Positions 1 to 8,979 of a DNA stretch of 64,000 nt are shown piece by piece; within the stretch, counting starts at the first letter, position 1, and every line of letters begins with the position of its first letter. A program made the translations under genes and the position numbers. The stretch lies in the NCBI RefSeq assembly GCF_003014495.1, contig NZ_PYGC01000002.1, positions 186,001 through 250,000 of the forward strand. Reading direction: 5' to 3'. This DNA comes from Prolixibacter denitrificans (lineage in GTDB: Bacteria; Bacteroidota; Bacteroidia; Bacteroidales; Prolixibacteraceae). The notes beneath the pieces are model-generated. The model searched no databases. It saw only the letters and a program-made list of their open reading frames with translations, and was not told where the DNA came from.

Positions 1-1926
1 CTTCAACAAAGCGATGTTCCTGTCCAACTGCTTACTTAAATCATCCAACCGATAATTGATGTCCTTAGTTAACTCGTTGAATTTCTTTTGGTCAAACTGG
101 TTCATGAGCGTGTTCAACTCGTCAAACAACTTTTTCAAGTCATCGGAATAAAGCTGATCCATCAACTGCTCTACTTGCTTTTGCTTCTCCAACAAAGCAG
201 GTGACAGCTGTGAGAAATTCTTCGACAAATTATTCAGTTCTCGATTCTCTTTACTCACATTATCCATCAACTGATGAAGCTGGCTGTTCTGTTGCCTAAT
301 TCCTTCCGATATTTGTTTCTTTTCCCAATCGGTAAGTTGACCGCTTAACATCTTATTTCGCATCTTTCCGAAATCCTGTTGTATCTTCCGGGCCGCTTCC
401 TTCCCTTCATTCAATTTGTCTTCAAGCCGCTGATAGCCTTTCTTGTTTTCCGCTTCCACTTCGTGAAATCCGGGAAAACGAAACGTAAACACCTCGCTTT
501 GTTTCTTCTTAAAATGATGGAGCTTGTCATTATCGGCCACTGTAAACCAATATTGATAAACGCCAGGCTTCAACCCTTTGAAACTATATCCGTAGAAGAA
601 ATCCTGTGGGTTTTGGTTTGGATGCACGGAAACATTAGATGTCGAATCGAGCTCGTTACCAACGACGTGAAATTTCACATTATTGATCCCATAATCGTCG
701 GATATTCTTCCATGAAAATAATAAGCTGTAAGATTTACGGAATCCTGTACCTGCTTAACAGCGATGGACGGATATTCGTCTTTCAGCACTTTTAAATTAT
801 ATACCAAACCGTCATCCGTGAAATTTACATTCTTTACCCTGAAAAAGTACTCGGTATTCCCTAATATCGTCGAGTCTAAACGAAAACTCCCATCATCCTG
901 TCTGACCATCTGTTCGGCATGTGAACCTGAACAAACAAAAACAGAATCAGCATCAACGGCGTTTAGCGTCCATTTCACCTTACTTCCGGCAGGAATTTCT
1001 GCGTCACCCTGATTCTCGAGTGTTCTAGACGCCATAGACGTATACTTCGGAGGGATAACATTGACGGTGAATGACCTAATAACAGGAACCGCCAAACACT
1101 TGATACCATAAACACCGGAGTAATATGGTCCGCCATTCAACTGGAACTGTAAATCGTGATACACATTTCCAATGGTATAATTATATGAACCATCGCCGAC
1201 AGGTTGCATGGCAAATTGATTTCCATTCATCACCACGTTCAAATGCGCAGGAAAATTGCTTCCTTGCAAACGAACACGAATTTTGTATGAATGTCCCTTT
1301 TTAACAGAAAGTGAATCATTTAGGAGCACAAATGAAAAGTCAGCAGCAGGTGAAAATTCCTGATTGTAATGGACGTATTGATGATATCCTTTTATTAGGA
1401 AGCCAGGCCTAAAGAGACTAAAAGAAAGGAAAAGCGCAGCTGCCATAGTTAAACTCCACTTTTCCATTTGCGGTAACCGAAACCGGAAAGCTTCTTTGAG
1501 CGGATATTTCTGAACAACTTCAAGCTTTTGCTTAATACTTGCAATTACGAGATCATTTCCGTTATTCTGTTCGTAGACTGATTTCAACTCCATCATGTTC
1601 TGAAACCGATCTTCTAAACCAAAAAAACGAGTTTTCAAAACATTACTAATCTCTGTCGGTGTAACACCTGGAAGCCAATCGAACAATTTGAAAAAAGGCA
1701 AACCAACAAAAAAGACAAAGAGACTAATTACCACGAAAATGAAGAAGTAAAAAAGAACTGTCCTGGCGTCAGAACCAAAATAGTAGAGTTGCTGTAAACC
1801 AATAAGTAGAAACGACAATCCTACAACAACAAGCACCAACCGAATAACTCCCAAGAGGATCTTATTACGGTAATACAGTCGGCGAAGCGCGTTGTACAGT
1901 ATGTCTATTTCCTTCCACTCTTTCAT
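1..1926 (-). CDS. DUF4175-like membrane protein, 3' part outside the window
   Basis: An uninterrupted minus-strand frame runs from an ATG at 1926 to the window edge: 642 codons with no stop, so the C-terminus is missing. Predicted membrane helices lie at about residues 24-45, 57-78 and 158-173. The segment PTEISNVLKTRFFGLEDRF after helix 2 matches the PTxIAxxIG...DkLxN pattern of Bacteroidota DUF4175 proteins, which are about 1100 aa long. A beta-rich extracytoplasmic part follows, and from about residue 500 a glutamine/lysine-rich region looks like coiled coil. The function of the family is unknown to me. The next gene upstream on this strand, hemW, ends 36 bp away, so co-transcription is possible. 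The reading frame is certain; the family name is less so. Confidence 0.8.
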   Translation of the reverse strand, partial: MKEWKEIDILYNALRRLYYRNKILLGVIRLVLVVVGLSFLLIGLQQLYYFGSDARTVLFYFFIFVVISLFVFFVGLPFFKLFDWLPGVTPTEISNVLKTRFFGLEDRFQNMMELKSVYEQNNGNDLVIASIKQKLEVVQKYPLKEAFRFRLPQMEKWSLTMAAALFLSFSLFRPGFLIKGYHQYVHYNQEFSPAADFSFVLLNDSLSVKKGHSYKIRVRLQGSNFPAHLNVVMNGNQFAMQPVGDGSYNYTIGNVYHDLQFQLNGGPYYSGVYGIKCLAVPVIRSFTVNVIPPKYTSMASRTLENQGDAEIPAGSKVKWTLNAVDADSVFVCSGSHAEQMVRQDDGSFRLDSTILGNTEYFFRVKNVNFTDDGLVYNLKVLKDEYPSIAVKQVQDSVNLTAYYFHGRISDDYGINNVKFHVVGNELDSTSNVSVHPNQNPQDFFYGYSFKGLKPGVYQYWFTVADNDKLHHFKKKQSEVFTFRFPGFHEVEAENKKGYQRLEDKLNEGKEAARKIQQDFGKMRNKMLSGQLTDWEKKQISEGIRQQNSQLHQLMDNVSKENRELNNLSKNFSQLSPALLEKQKQVEQLMDQLYSDDLKKLFDELNTLMNQFDQKKFNELTKDINYRLDDLSKQLDRNIALLK

Positions 1927-1962
1927 CAGTCTTCTCTTCCGGAATACAACTAAATTACAAAA

Positions 1963-3090
1963 TCAGGCATAAAAGAAATCTTCCATAATGCGATCGGAAA
2001 CAAAAATTCCTTTTTCGGTTAACCTGAAAATATCGTTCTCTACAAATACCAAATCAGTTCCGCGATATTTAGCAAGCGACTTATGAAAATGCCTTCCAAG
2101 CTCACTATTCCACTCCGTTTCAATCTTCCGGATATCGATGCCCCAGATCGTCCGAAGCGAAGTGATGATGTAGTCATTGTACCGATCAACTTCGCTCAGT
2201 TCTTCAATATCGAAAAATTTCTGATTTTCATTGATCAACTGAACATATTGCGGATTACTACGGATGTTCCACTGTCTCGATAGGCCGTCGTAGCTGTGAG
2301 CAGAAGGGCCAATGCCCAGATATTTCTTTTCTTTCCAGTAAGCAGAGTTGTGACGGGAATAATAACCTGGTTTGGCAAAATTACTTACTTCGTAATGTTC
2401 GTAACCGGCATTTTTCAAAGCCGATACCAAATACTCGTATTGCTCCAAGCTTACTTCATCGGGAACTTCGCTGAGTTTGCCATCCTGCAAACGCTGATAT
2501 AAAACGGTGCCTTCGTGATAAGTGAGGTGGTAAGCCGAAACATGTTCCACATCCAGATCAACAACCGTATCAACTGAGCGCTCCCAGGCTTCCTTACTTA
2601 GTCCGGGAATACCATAAATTAAATCGGCTGATATATTCTGAAAACCGGCTTCCCTTGCCAGAAGGACCGAACGAACAGATTGCTGCGCATTATGGCGCCT
2701 ATTCAGGTATTTTAGTATCTCTTCGTCGAAGCTTTGTGTCCCGATGCTTAGTCGGTTAAACCCCGATTTTTGGAGATCGTACAAATACTTTTGCTCTAAA
2801 TCATCGGGATTAGCCTCAATAGTCCATTCTGCTTCATTGCTGACTTTGAACAATGAGTGCACTGATTCTTGTATCTTTTTCAGGTATTCCAATCGCAAAA
2901 GGGAAGGGGTTCCTCCCCCCAGATAGATGGTGTCAACAATCTCATCACCGAGATAATTCCTTCTCAGCGAAAGTTCTTTGAACTCTGCCTCCATGACACC
3001 TGGCAGGTCAGCAAGACGGCAACTCGTGTGGAAGTCGCAGTAATGACAATGCGTTTTACAGAAAGGTATGTGGAAGTATATGCCCGCCAT
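1963..3090 (-). CDS. hemW: HemW-type radical SAM heme chaperone
   Basis: This is a radical SAM protein of the HemN/HemW group. The N-terminus MAGIYFHIPFC leads into CKTHCHYCDF, the CxxxCxxC cluster that binds the [4Fe-4S]-SAM centre. The residue after the third Cys spacing is D-F rather than the extra Cys of genuine coproporphyrinogen dehydrogenase HemN. The HNSAYW motif (about residue 256) is characteristic of HemW, which binds heme and delivers it to respiratory proteins instead of decarboxylating coproporphyrinogen. I place the start at the ATG at 3090, because homologues begin MAGIYxHIPFC. A longer in-frame start at 3111 adds MNCEYTK and lies only 11 bp from the divergent VanZ gene. Length (375 aa) is normal. 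Confidence 0.9.
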   Translation of the reverse strand: MAGIYFHIPFCKTHCHYCDFHTSCRLADLPGVMEAEFKELSLRRNYLGDEIVDTIYLGGGTPSLLRLEYLKKIQESVHSLFKVSNEAEWTIEANPDDLEQKYLYDLQKSGFNRLSIGTQSFDEEILKYLNRRHNAQQSVRSVLLAREAGFQNISADLIYGIPGLSKEAWERSVDTVVDLDVEHVSAYHLTYHEGTVLYQRLQDGKLSEVPDEVSLEQYEYLVSALKNAGYEHYEVSNFAKPGYYSRHNSAYWKEKKYLGIGPSAHSYDGLSRQWNIRSNPQYVQLINENQKFFDIEELSEVDRYNDYIITSLRTIWGIDIRKIETEWNSELGRHFHKSLAKYRGTDLVFVENDIFRLTEKGIFVSDRIMEDFFYA

Positions 3091-3122
3091 TTTTGTATAT
3101 TCGCAATTCAATGTAAATCAAA

Positions 3123-3509
3123 ATGCAAAAGTACATTAAAATTATTGGCTGGTTTATCGTTATTCTCTATTTAACCTTAACACCGGCAGGCGACATTCCA
3201 AAACTGTCTTTGTTGTCAATTCCTTACTTCGATAAAGTAGTACATTTCACGATGTATTTCGTTATGTCAATGCTACTTGCCGGATACTTTCATCAATTCA
3301 AAAAATATTCCAACCAGAAAATTCTGTTGATAAATGCCCTGTTGTTAATCTTTATAGGCGGCTTACTCGAGATTCTTCAATATGAGTTACCTATCAACCG
3401 TGATTGTAGTTGGGGTGATTTTGCAGCAAATACAACAGGAGCTATCACCGGTACACTAATTTACCTGTACTGGCTCAAAAATACTTTTGTAGGAAAATGG
3501 CTGAGTTAA
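3123..3509 (+). CDS. VanZ-like family membrane protein
   Basis: A 128-residue protein with four hydrophobic segments. The motif DKVVHFTMYFVMS (residues about 39-51), followed by LEILQ and GDFAANTTGAITG, matches the conserved DKxxHxxxY...E.xQ...GR/GDxxAN layout of VanZ-like proteins. The family is named after a teicoplanin-resistance accessory protein, but most members, including this chromosomal one, have no known function. There is no vancomycin cluster here. The gene is divergent from hemW and its stop overlaps the stop of the Rrf2 gene by 4 bp (convergent). Confidence 0.8.
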   Translation: MQKYIKIIGWFIVILYLTLTPAGDIPKLSLLSIPYFDKVVHFTMYFVMSMLLAGYFHQFKKYSNQKILLINALLLIFIGGLLEILQYELPINRDCSWGDFAANTTGAITGTLIYLYWLKNTFVGKWLS

Positions 3510-3952
3510 AATTTCATTTTTCCAGGGAAACTGCCAGCTTCCGTTAGCAAGTCCGCAATCATTTTGTCCTTGAAGGTACTTATCAACTGTTTGCGAATAT
3601 CAGAATAACTATCGTGTAACGCACATACATGAGACGCTTCCCTGCGGCCGTCGCAAGTATCATCAGAAAGAGCACAACTCTCAAACAGCTCCTTACCATC
3701 GATAATTTCTACCACTTTATATAATGAAATCTGATCCGGAGGCGCAGCCAGCGCAAAACCGCCATTGGGACCTTTATTGGAAACCAAAACATTAAACCGG
3801 GCAAGCTTTTGCAGAATTTTACTTAAGAAAGGAGCCGGAATTTTCAATTCTTCCGCCAGTACTTTTATTCCACATTTTTGATTTTCATTATAGTTGGCTG
3901 CCATATAAATGACAGCACGAACAGCGTATTTACAAGTTTTTGATAACATCAT
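3506..3952 (-). CDS. Rrf2-family transcriptional regulator, probably Fe-S
   Basis: A 148-aa regulator with an N-terminal winged helix (MLSKTCKYAVRAVIYMA, then LAEELKIPAPFLSKILQKL as recognition region, then the GPNGGFALA wing), the classic Rrf2 layout. Three cysteines at residues 93, 100 and 110 follow the dimerisation helix, the position where IscR/NsrR/RsrR proteins hold an iron-sulfur cluster. Spacing (X6, X9) is a little wider than in IscR, so the cluster type cannot be inferred. Its ATG overlaps the lutB stop by 4 bp (ATGA), so it is translated from the lutB transcript and may autoregulate that operon in response to NO, oxygen or Fe-S status. Confidence 0.87.
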   Translation of the reverse strand: MMLSKTCKYAVRAVIYMAANYNENQKCGIKVLAEELKIPAPFLSKILQKLARFNVLVSNKGPNGGFALAAPPDQISLYKVVEIIDGKELFESCALSDDTCDGRREASHVCALHDSYSDIRKQLISTFKDKMIADLLTEAGSFPGKMKF

Positions 3953-5328
3953 CCGTTTTTACCTTTTATTTTCCACTGCCGCGAAAAGGAGAGCTCTTCA
4001 AAAGTCGGCATCGATTTATTTTTTCCCATTAAGTTTTTAGCGGTTAGCGAAACAGCTGAATTCTTCAAACTACCCTGTGTCACATCCATCCGTTTTCGGT
4101 TAGAGCTAATGTATTCAAAAAATTTCATTCCTGTGTCCCATCGCCAATCATTCCCTCCATTTTCGTTAGTTAGTTTTCGGTTTAAAAGTAATAATCTGGG
4201 CAATGGAATCATAACAGGACAAACTTCATCACATTTTCCACATTGCGTACAGGCTGTACTTAGGTGACCAAACTCGGCAAAATTCTTCATAAAAGGAGTG
4301 ATTACCGATCCAATTGGCCCACTGTAAACTGTATTATAGGTATATCCGCCAACCACTTTATAGATAGGACAAGCATTCAAACAAGCGCCACACCGGATGC
4401 ACTTTAAAGCCTGCCAATGTTCGTTGGTATCCAGCATCGACGAACGTTCGTTATCGATAAGAATAATAAATTGCTTTTCGGGGCCATCCTCTTCGCTTTT
4501 TCTCTTAGGTCCGGTAAAAACGGTGTTATAAGCAGATATTTTTTGCCCCGTACCATGCCCGGCCAACAACGGCCAGATAAATCCTAAATCCTTCATCGAA
4601 GGAATTATCTTCTCAATTCCCGCAATAACGATATGTGTTTTCGGAAAAGACGTACTCATTACCCCGTTCCCTTCATTTTCAGTTAACGCAACATTTCCGT
4701 TTTCAGCAATCAAAAAGTTAGCGCCTGTAATTCCTGCGCCGGCTTCCTGGTACGGAATTCTCAATTTCTCGCGAACAAAGTTGGTCAACTCAACAGGCGT
4801 TGACTGGGTAGGTGTGTTAAAATGTTCGTGAAAAAGTTCAGCTACATCTTCCTTTGACTTGTGCATAGCCGGCGTGACAATATGAAACGGTGGTTCGCCA
4901 GCTGTTTGCACAATGAATTCGCCCAAATCAGTCTCCTGGCTAACCATTCCCAACTTTTCCAACTCTTCGTTCAGGTGGATCTCTTCACTGAGCATCGACT
5001 TGCTCTTCACCACGAGCTTAACCTCTTCTTTCAACAAGATGTCAGTTATCAATTCGATTGCCTCATCCTTATCTCTCGCCCATAATACCTGACTACCGTT
5101 TGCCAGAGCGTTCTTTTCAAACTCCTCCAGGTAATCGTCGAGGTGAGAAACTACTTTGTCCTTTAAATCAGAAGCTCTTTTTCGAAGCGCATCGTGATTG
5201 GCAAAACGACTAATTCCGGACTGGAAAGCGTTATCATACTGCCGAATATTGTACTTCAATTTCTGCCTTAAATCGACGTTCTCAGCAGCAATTTCTGAAT
5301 CAATAACAAAGCGCTTCTTATTCTTCAT
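3949..5328 (-). CDS. lutB: LutB/LldF-type iron-sulfur protein of L-lactate oxidation
   Basis: This 459-aa protein has an N-terminal LUD domain (about 70-300) and two ferredoxin motifs: Cys 310/313/316/320 (CIRCGACLNAC) and Cys 360/363/366/370 (CTQCGKCDEVC). This matches LutB/YkgF, the central Fe-S subunit of the LutABC L-lactate dehydrogenase complex that passes electrons from lactate to the respiratory chain. Length is usual. The gene is first in an operon with the Rrf2 regulator. Neither LutA nor LutC lies beside it or anywhere else in the window, which is unusual because the three are normally contiguous. They may be elsewhere in the genome, or this subunit may have another partner. Confidence 0.88.
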   Translation of the reverse strand: MKNKKRFVIDSEIAAENVDLRQKLKYNIRQYDNAFQSGISRFANHDALRKRASDLKDKVVSHLDDYLEEFEKNALANGSQVLWARDKDEAIELITDILLKEEVKLVVKSKSMLSEEIHLNEELEKLGMVSQETDLGEFIVQTAGEPPFHIVTPAMHKSKEDVAELFHEHFNTPTQSTPVELTNFVREKLRIPYQEAGAGITGANFLIAENGNVALTENEGNGVMSTSFPKTHIVIAGIEKIIPSMKDLGFIWPLLAGHGTGQKISAYNTVFTGPKRKSEEDGPEKQFIILIDNERSSMLDTNEHWQALKCIRCGACLNACPIYKVVGGYTYNTVYSGPIGSVITPFMKNFAEFGHLSTACTQCGKCDEVCPVMIPLPRLLLLNRKLTNENGGNDWRWDTGMKFFEYISSNRKRMDVTQGSLKNSAVSLTAKNLMGKNKSMPTFEELSFSRQWKIKGKNG

Positions 5329-6041
5329 TGTAACATATTATGTAATAACCTCTAGCTTGACTTCCTCACTCCATACGGTCGAAAGAAATCCGACGGTTTA
5401 ACACCAGAAAATTCTTACCTATCCAGTGTTTTCAACAGAAATCAACAACGTTAATAACCTCACAAAATCCTGTTTTTCACTACATTTTTCTGTATGAAAA
5501 GCGTATTTCTTACTCCTATGTTGAAATAGAATGTTTCAATCATGTTAAAAAATAAAAACAAAATCTGAAAAATATTTTTGGCGAATAGATGAATATTTTC
5601 ATTAACGCTACCCATTTCAAGATCCAAAAAAGTTAGCGATCAATTTCACCCTAAAAAATCAACGCCTTTTTCACTGAATTAACACCGTTCAACAAAATAA
5701 ACAGCTATTCACAAAACGATCTTAACAGCCTGTTAAAATCACAGTAAAATACTGATTAAGAAAACACCATTATGTTCATTTCTTGTCAAAATTGTAAAAA
5801 ATGAAGTTAATAAGGAGTATTACAACAAAAGAAATATGAACTTTTAAGCGTTATAAACCGTATATCATTAACATCATCTTTTTAAAATTTTAACTTTACT
5901 TCTAATAATATAAAATGAAGATGCTCTTTTCGGATTTGTTTATTTCTCTCCGAATAGATTTATTTGTAGTACCACTTTGAAAATTATTTGAATTCAAAGG
6001 GTATCCTTTTACATAAAAATCATATTAATAAGTAAAGGGAT
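5329..6041. other. AT-rich intergenic region between lutB and a receiver gene
   Basis: About 710 bp with no convincing coding frame on either strand. It must hold the promoter of the lutB-rrf2 operon (leftward) and that of the receiver gene (rightward). A perfect 6-bp inverted repeat TTGAAA-N7-TTTCAA lies at 5521-5539 and could be an operator. Base composition is clearly more AT-rich than the neighbouring genes. I see no tRNA, repeat array or transposon remnant. Confidence 0.5.
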
Positions 6042-6467
6042 TTGATTCTAAACTCTGCTGATTTGAAAATTGAAGATCAAAATAAAGAAGGGCTGTCTAT
6101 ACTGCTGGTGGAGGATAATTTTCTAAATCAGAAAATTACGACGTACAATCTGCGGAAGTATAACCATAAAGTTTCTATTGCCAACAACGGTTTAGAAGCT
6201 GTGAATCTTTTCAAAGAGAAGAAATTTGATTTGATTCTGATGGATATTATGATGCCGGTGATGGACGGATTGGAAGCAACCAGGGAGATTAGGAAAATTG
6301 AGAAAGCGAATAAGTTAAGTGAATATACTCCTATCATCGCTGTTACTGCCAATACACTCGATAACGACCGTGAAAAATGCCTTTCGTGGGGGATGGATGA
6401 ATTCATTGCCAAACCCTTTGATATGAATCAGCTGAATGAGATTTTACTGAGTCTCAAAATTGTCTGA
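6042..6467 (+). CDS. Stand-alone response-regulator receiver domain
   Basis: A single CheY-like receiver of about 120 residues with no output domain. The acidic pair is E24/D25 (LLVEDN), the phospho-acceptor D68 (LMDIMMPVMDG), the switch Thr T102 and the conserved K124 (AKPF). The sequence is most like receivers of hybrid kinases, so it could act as a phosphorelay intermediate. No kinase is adjacent. There is no ATG in frame before the receiver core; the start taken here is the TTG at 6042 behind an AAAGGGA sequence, with another TTG at 6063. The N-terminus is therefore uncertain. Confidence 0.75.
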   Translation: MILNSADLKIEDQNKEGLSILLVEDNFLNQKITTYNLRKYNHKVSIANNGLEAVNLFKEKKFDLILMDIMMPVMDGLEATREIRKIEKANKLSEYTPIIAVTANTLDNDREKCLSWGMDEFIAKPFDMNQLNEILLSLKIV

Positions 6468-6523
6468 TTATTGTTTTCCTCCCTTCATTCACTAACTTTA
6501 CCTGGTAAAGAATCCCTTATATT

Positions 6524-7549
6524 ATGAGCGACTTTATTGATCTCAGGGGCAATCAGGTTTCTGAAACTGAACGTGAATTTGATAATAAGTTACGTCCGCT
6601 TCGCTTCAACGACTTTAAAGGACAGGCTAAGATTGTTGAAAACCTGCAGGTATTTGTAAAAGCTGCGCTCATGCGGGGTGATGCACTTGATCATGTTTTG
6701 TTGCATGGCCCGCCCGGACTCGGGAAAACTACCCTCTCAAATATTCTGGCCAACGAACTCGGCGTTAATTTGAAATTGACGTCCGGACCGGTGTTGGATA
6801 AACCAGGCGATTTAGCAGGTTTACTAACCAATCTGGAAGCAAACGATGTGCTGTTTATCGATGAAATACATCGTTTGAGTCCTGTGGTAGAAGAATATCT
6901 TTATTCGGCAATGGAGGATTACCGGATCGATATCATGATCGATAAAGGGCCAAGTGCCCGTTCCATTCAACTGGAATTAAATCCGTTTACGCTGATTGGT
7001 GCTACGACGCGCTCCGGTTTATTGACAAGTCCGCTGCGTGCTCGCTTTGGAATCAACTGCCACCTGGAATATTACGATACAGCGATTTTGACGGGCATTG
7101 TTGAACGTTCGGCTTCGATCCTGAATGTTCCTATCAATCGCGAAGCTGCGCTTGAAATAGCTTCGAGAAGCCGCGGTACGCCGCGAATCGTGAACGCTCT
7201 CCTTCGTCGGGTACGTGACTTTGCTATGGTGAAGGGAAACGGCGAAATAGACATCGAAATCACGCGTTTTGGCCTCGAAGCACTCAATATTGATAAGCAC
7301 GGCCTCGATGAAATGGATAACCGCATTCTGACGACAATTATTGACAAGTTTAAAGGCGGACCGGTTGGAATCAGTACGATTGCCACTGCCGTTGGTGAAG
7401 ATGGCGGAACCATTGAGGAAGTGTACGAACCTTTCCTTATAAAAGAAGGATTTTTAAAACGTACACCGCGGGGACGGGAAGCTACAGAGCTTGCCTATCA
7501 CCATCTGGGCAGAGCCAAAATTGACGGAGACAACCCATCGTTGTTTTAA
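6524..7549 (+). CDS. ruvB: Holliday junction branch-migration ATPase RuvB
   Basis: RuvB is the hexameric AAA+ motor that, with RuvA, drives branch migration of Holliday junctions. The protein is 341 aa, normal for the family. Walker A is GPPGLGKT at 62-69, Walker B FIDEIHRL around 111-118, the sensor region [18 protein letters not shown] contains the arginine finger, and the C-terminal winged helix ends in [14 protein letters not shown]. The start ATG at 6524 gives the typical short acidic N-terminus. A strong bidirectional hairpin closes the gene. ruvA and ruvC are not neighbours, as is common in Bacteroidota. Confidence 0.97.
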   Translation: MSDFIDLRGNQVSETEREFDNKLRPLRFNDFKGQAKIVENLQVFVKAALMRGDALDHVLLHGPPGLGKTTLSNILANELGVNLKLTSGPVLDKPGDLAGLLTNLEANDVLFIDEIHRLSPVVEEYLYSAMEDYRIDIMIDKGPSARSIQLELNPFTLIGATTRSGLLTSPLRARFGINCHLEYYDTAILTGIVERSASILNVPINREAALEIASRSRGTPRIVNALLRRVRDFAMVKGNGEIDIEITRFGLEALNIDKHGLDEMDNRILTTIIDKFKGGPVGISTIATAVGEDGGTIEEVYEPFLIKEGFLKRTPRGREATELAYHHLGRAKIDGDNPSLF

Positions 7550-7552
7550 AAA

Positions 7553-7590
7553 TAATAGGCCGGTACTACTCAAATACCGGCCTTCATTTT
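7553..7590. terminator. Bidirectional terminator between ruvB and the cyclotransferase gene
   Basis: A perfect 8-bp inverted repeat GGCCGGTA (7558-7565) / TACCGGCC (7575-7582) has a 9-nt loop, with an A-rich left flank and a T-rich right flank. It sits between two convergent genes and can serve both. Confidence 0.8.
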
Positions 7591-7610
7591 GTCTTTTTAT
7601 CTCGTGTCAA

Positions 7611-8690
7611 CTATTTCTTAACAGGGACAATTTCGAAAAGCTTTGGCCACAGTTTTCCAGTAACGTAAATAGCGTTGGTTTTAGCGTTCCAGGCAATTCC
7701 GTTCAGTACATCAATCGGTTTATTTTCGTCGCGGTACATCACACTGAGTAAACCGGTTAGATCAATTCTTCCCAATACTTTTCCATTGTTGGGATTGATT
7801 CGAACAATAGTGTTCGTCGTCCACACGTTGGCCCAAATTTCTCCGTTGATATACTCGAGCTCATTCAGGTATTTAACAGGGCCTTTGTCGTCATAAACAC
7901 TTATAGTTTTTAAAACTTGTTGATTATCGGGATTGAGAAAGCGTAAGTTTTCCGTTCCATCGCTCATGATGAGATTCGTACCATCGTTCGTCATCCCCCA
8001 GCCTTCTTTGGCTTCGTAATGCCATTGTCCTGTTTTATCAAATGTTTTTACATCGTAAATAAAGCCGGTTTGGGCCTTGTAAGTAAGCTGATACAGCTTG
8101 TTATCGAGAATCGTAATACCCTCACCAAAGTATTTTTTATCCAGCTTTTTCTCCTGCAGTATTTTTCCGGTTTTCAACACTTGTTTGGCAATTACCGATT
8201 GGCCTTTCTCACCAGTTCCTTCGTATAAGTAGCCGTTGTGTATTAGCAAACCTTCGGTGAAAAACTTGGTATTATGCGGATAAGTAGCGGTGATTTTATA
8301 TGTGTAATCAACTGGTTTAGTATCCGAAACCACGATAAAATCGCTATAGTTTTCTCCGGTTACGCTGTCTGTTTTTATGGCGATAACTTTTATGGAATGC
8401 TTGCCCATCGCCATTTCGTCCGTTGAAACCTTAATTTCGTTTTCGAGCGTCTTACCACTGAAATAACTTTTTCCGTCCACTTCCACCTTGATGTTTTGGA
8501 TGATACCGTTCTTTACGTTGGTTCTTGTTTTTATGGTAATGGGAGTTCCCTGCGGGTAGTATTTGCTTTTCGGTAGAATTTCGATAGCTGTTACCGGCTT
8601 GCGGGAACGCTTCGGAGTACTCGAACACTGAAATAAAAGAATTCCCGTCAACGACAGGGTTAATGTGAGAACAGCTAACTTTTTCATCAT
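7611..8690 (-). CDS. Glutaminyl-peptide cyclotransferase lipoprotein
   Basis: The core (about residues 130-359) matches the beta-propeller glutaminyl cyclotransferase family: FFTEGLLIHNGYLYEGTG, then EGWGMTNDGTNLIMSDGT and LNELEYINGEIWANVW. These enzymes convert N-terminal Gln to pyroglutamate on exported proteins. I start it at the tandem ATGs at 8690/8687, because MKKLAVLTLTLSLTGILLFQC is a lipoprotein signal with Cys at the cleavage site. An in-frame upstream ATG at 8750 would put 20 extra residues before it. An additional beta-sandwich-like segment (about 30-125) sits between signal and propeller. It is a single-gene unit ending in the shared terminator. Confidence 0.88.
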   Translation of the reverse strand: MMKKLAVLTLTLSLTGILLFQCSSTPKRSRKPVTAIEILPKSKYYPQGTPITIKTRTNVKNGIIQNIKVEVDGKSYFSGKTLENEIKVSTDEMAMGKHSIKVIAIKTDSVTGENYSDFIVVSDTKPVDYTYKITATYPHNTKFFTEGLLIHNGYLYEGTGEKGQSVIAKQVLKTGKILQEKKLDKKYFGEGITILDNKLYQLTYKAQTGFIYDVKTFDKTGQWHYEAKEGWGMTNDGTNLIMSDGTENLRFLNPDNQQVLKTISVYDDKGPVKYLNELEYINGEIWANVWTTNTIVRINPNNGKVLGRIDLTGLLSVMYRDENKPIDVLNGIAWNAKTNAIYVTGKLWPKLFEIVPVKK

Positions 8691-8793
8691 ATCAACTGGT
8701 AAACAAACAACGAAATTTAAAAATGGTAATGGTATGCGACAAATTTTCAAAATTTTCGGCAGTTATTAACAATTTTGCCGGATTTATTAAAAT

Positions 8794-8809
8794 TGCTTCA
8801 CGTGGAACG
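8794..8809. other. parS-like palindrome (degenerate)
   Basis: The sequence TGCTTCACGTGGAACG centres on an intact CACGTG and matches the bacterial parS consensus TGTTTCACGTGAAACA at 13 of 16 positions. It is intergenic, between the cyclotransferase and flippase genes. ParB tolerates some changes in the arms, but this copy could also be a chance E-box-like palindrome or another operator. Confidence 0.35.
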
Positions 8810-8934
8810 CTCGTGTTGACTGCTTTCCACGGTAGTGAAGTGTCAACAATTCATATGAATAAATACGGTAGAGTAATACTCTAAAAATTTTTGCGCTTTC
8901 TTTCAAAGTCTCTTCGATGTACAACGGCTAACCT

Positions 8935-8942
8935 TATATTTG
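8935..8942 (+). promoter_or_regulatory. Bacteroidota -7 element for the flippase gene
   Basis: TATATTTG is an exact match to the TAnnTTTG -7 element of Bacteroidota primary-sigma promoters. It lies 38 bp before the TTG start of the flippase gene. I see no good TTTG -33 element at 19-20 bp upstream. Confidence 0.6.
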
Positions 8943-8979
8943 TAAAAGTAAAATAATTCACCGTTAATAAAGCACTGAT

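Noticed and set aside
5328-5350. TTACAT-type palindrome at the lutB start as a PhoB box
   Set aside because: The half-sites are 12 bp apart and in the opposite orientation; at most an Rrf2 operator.
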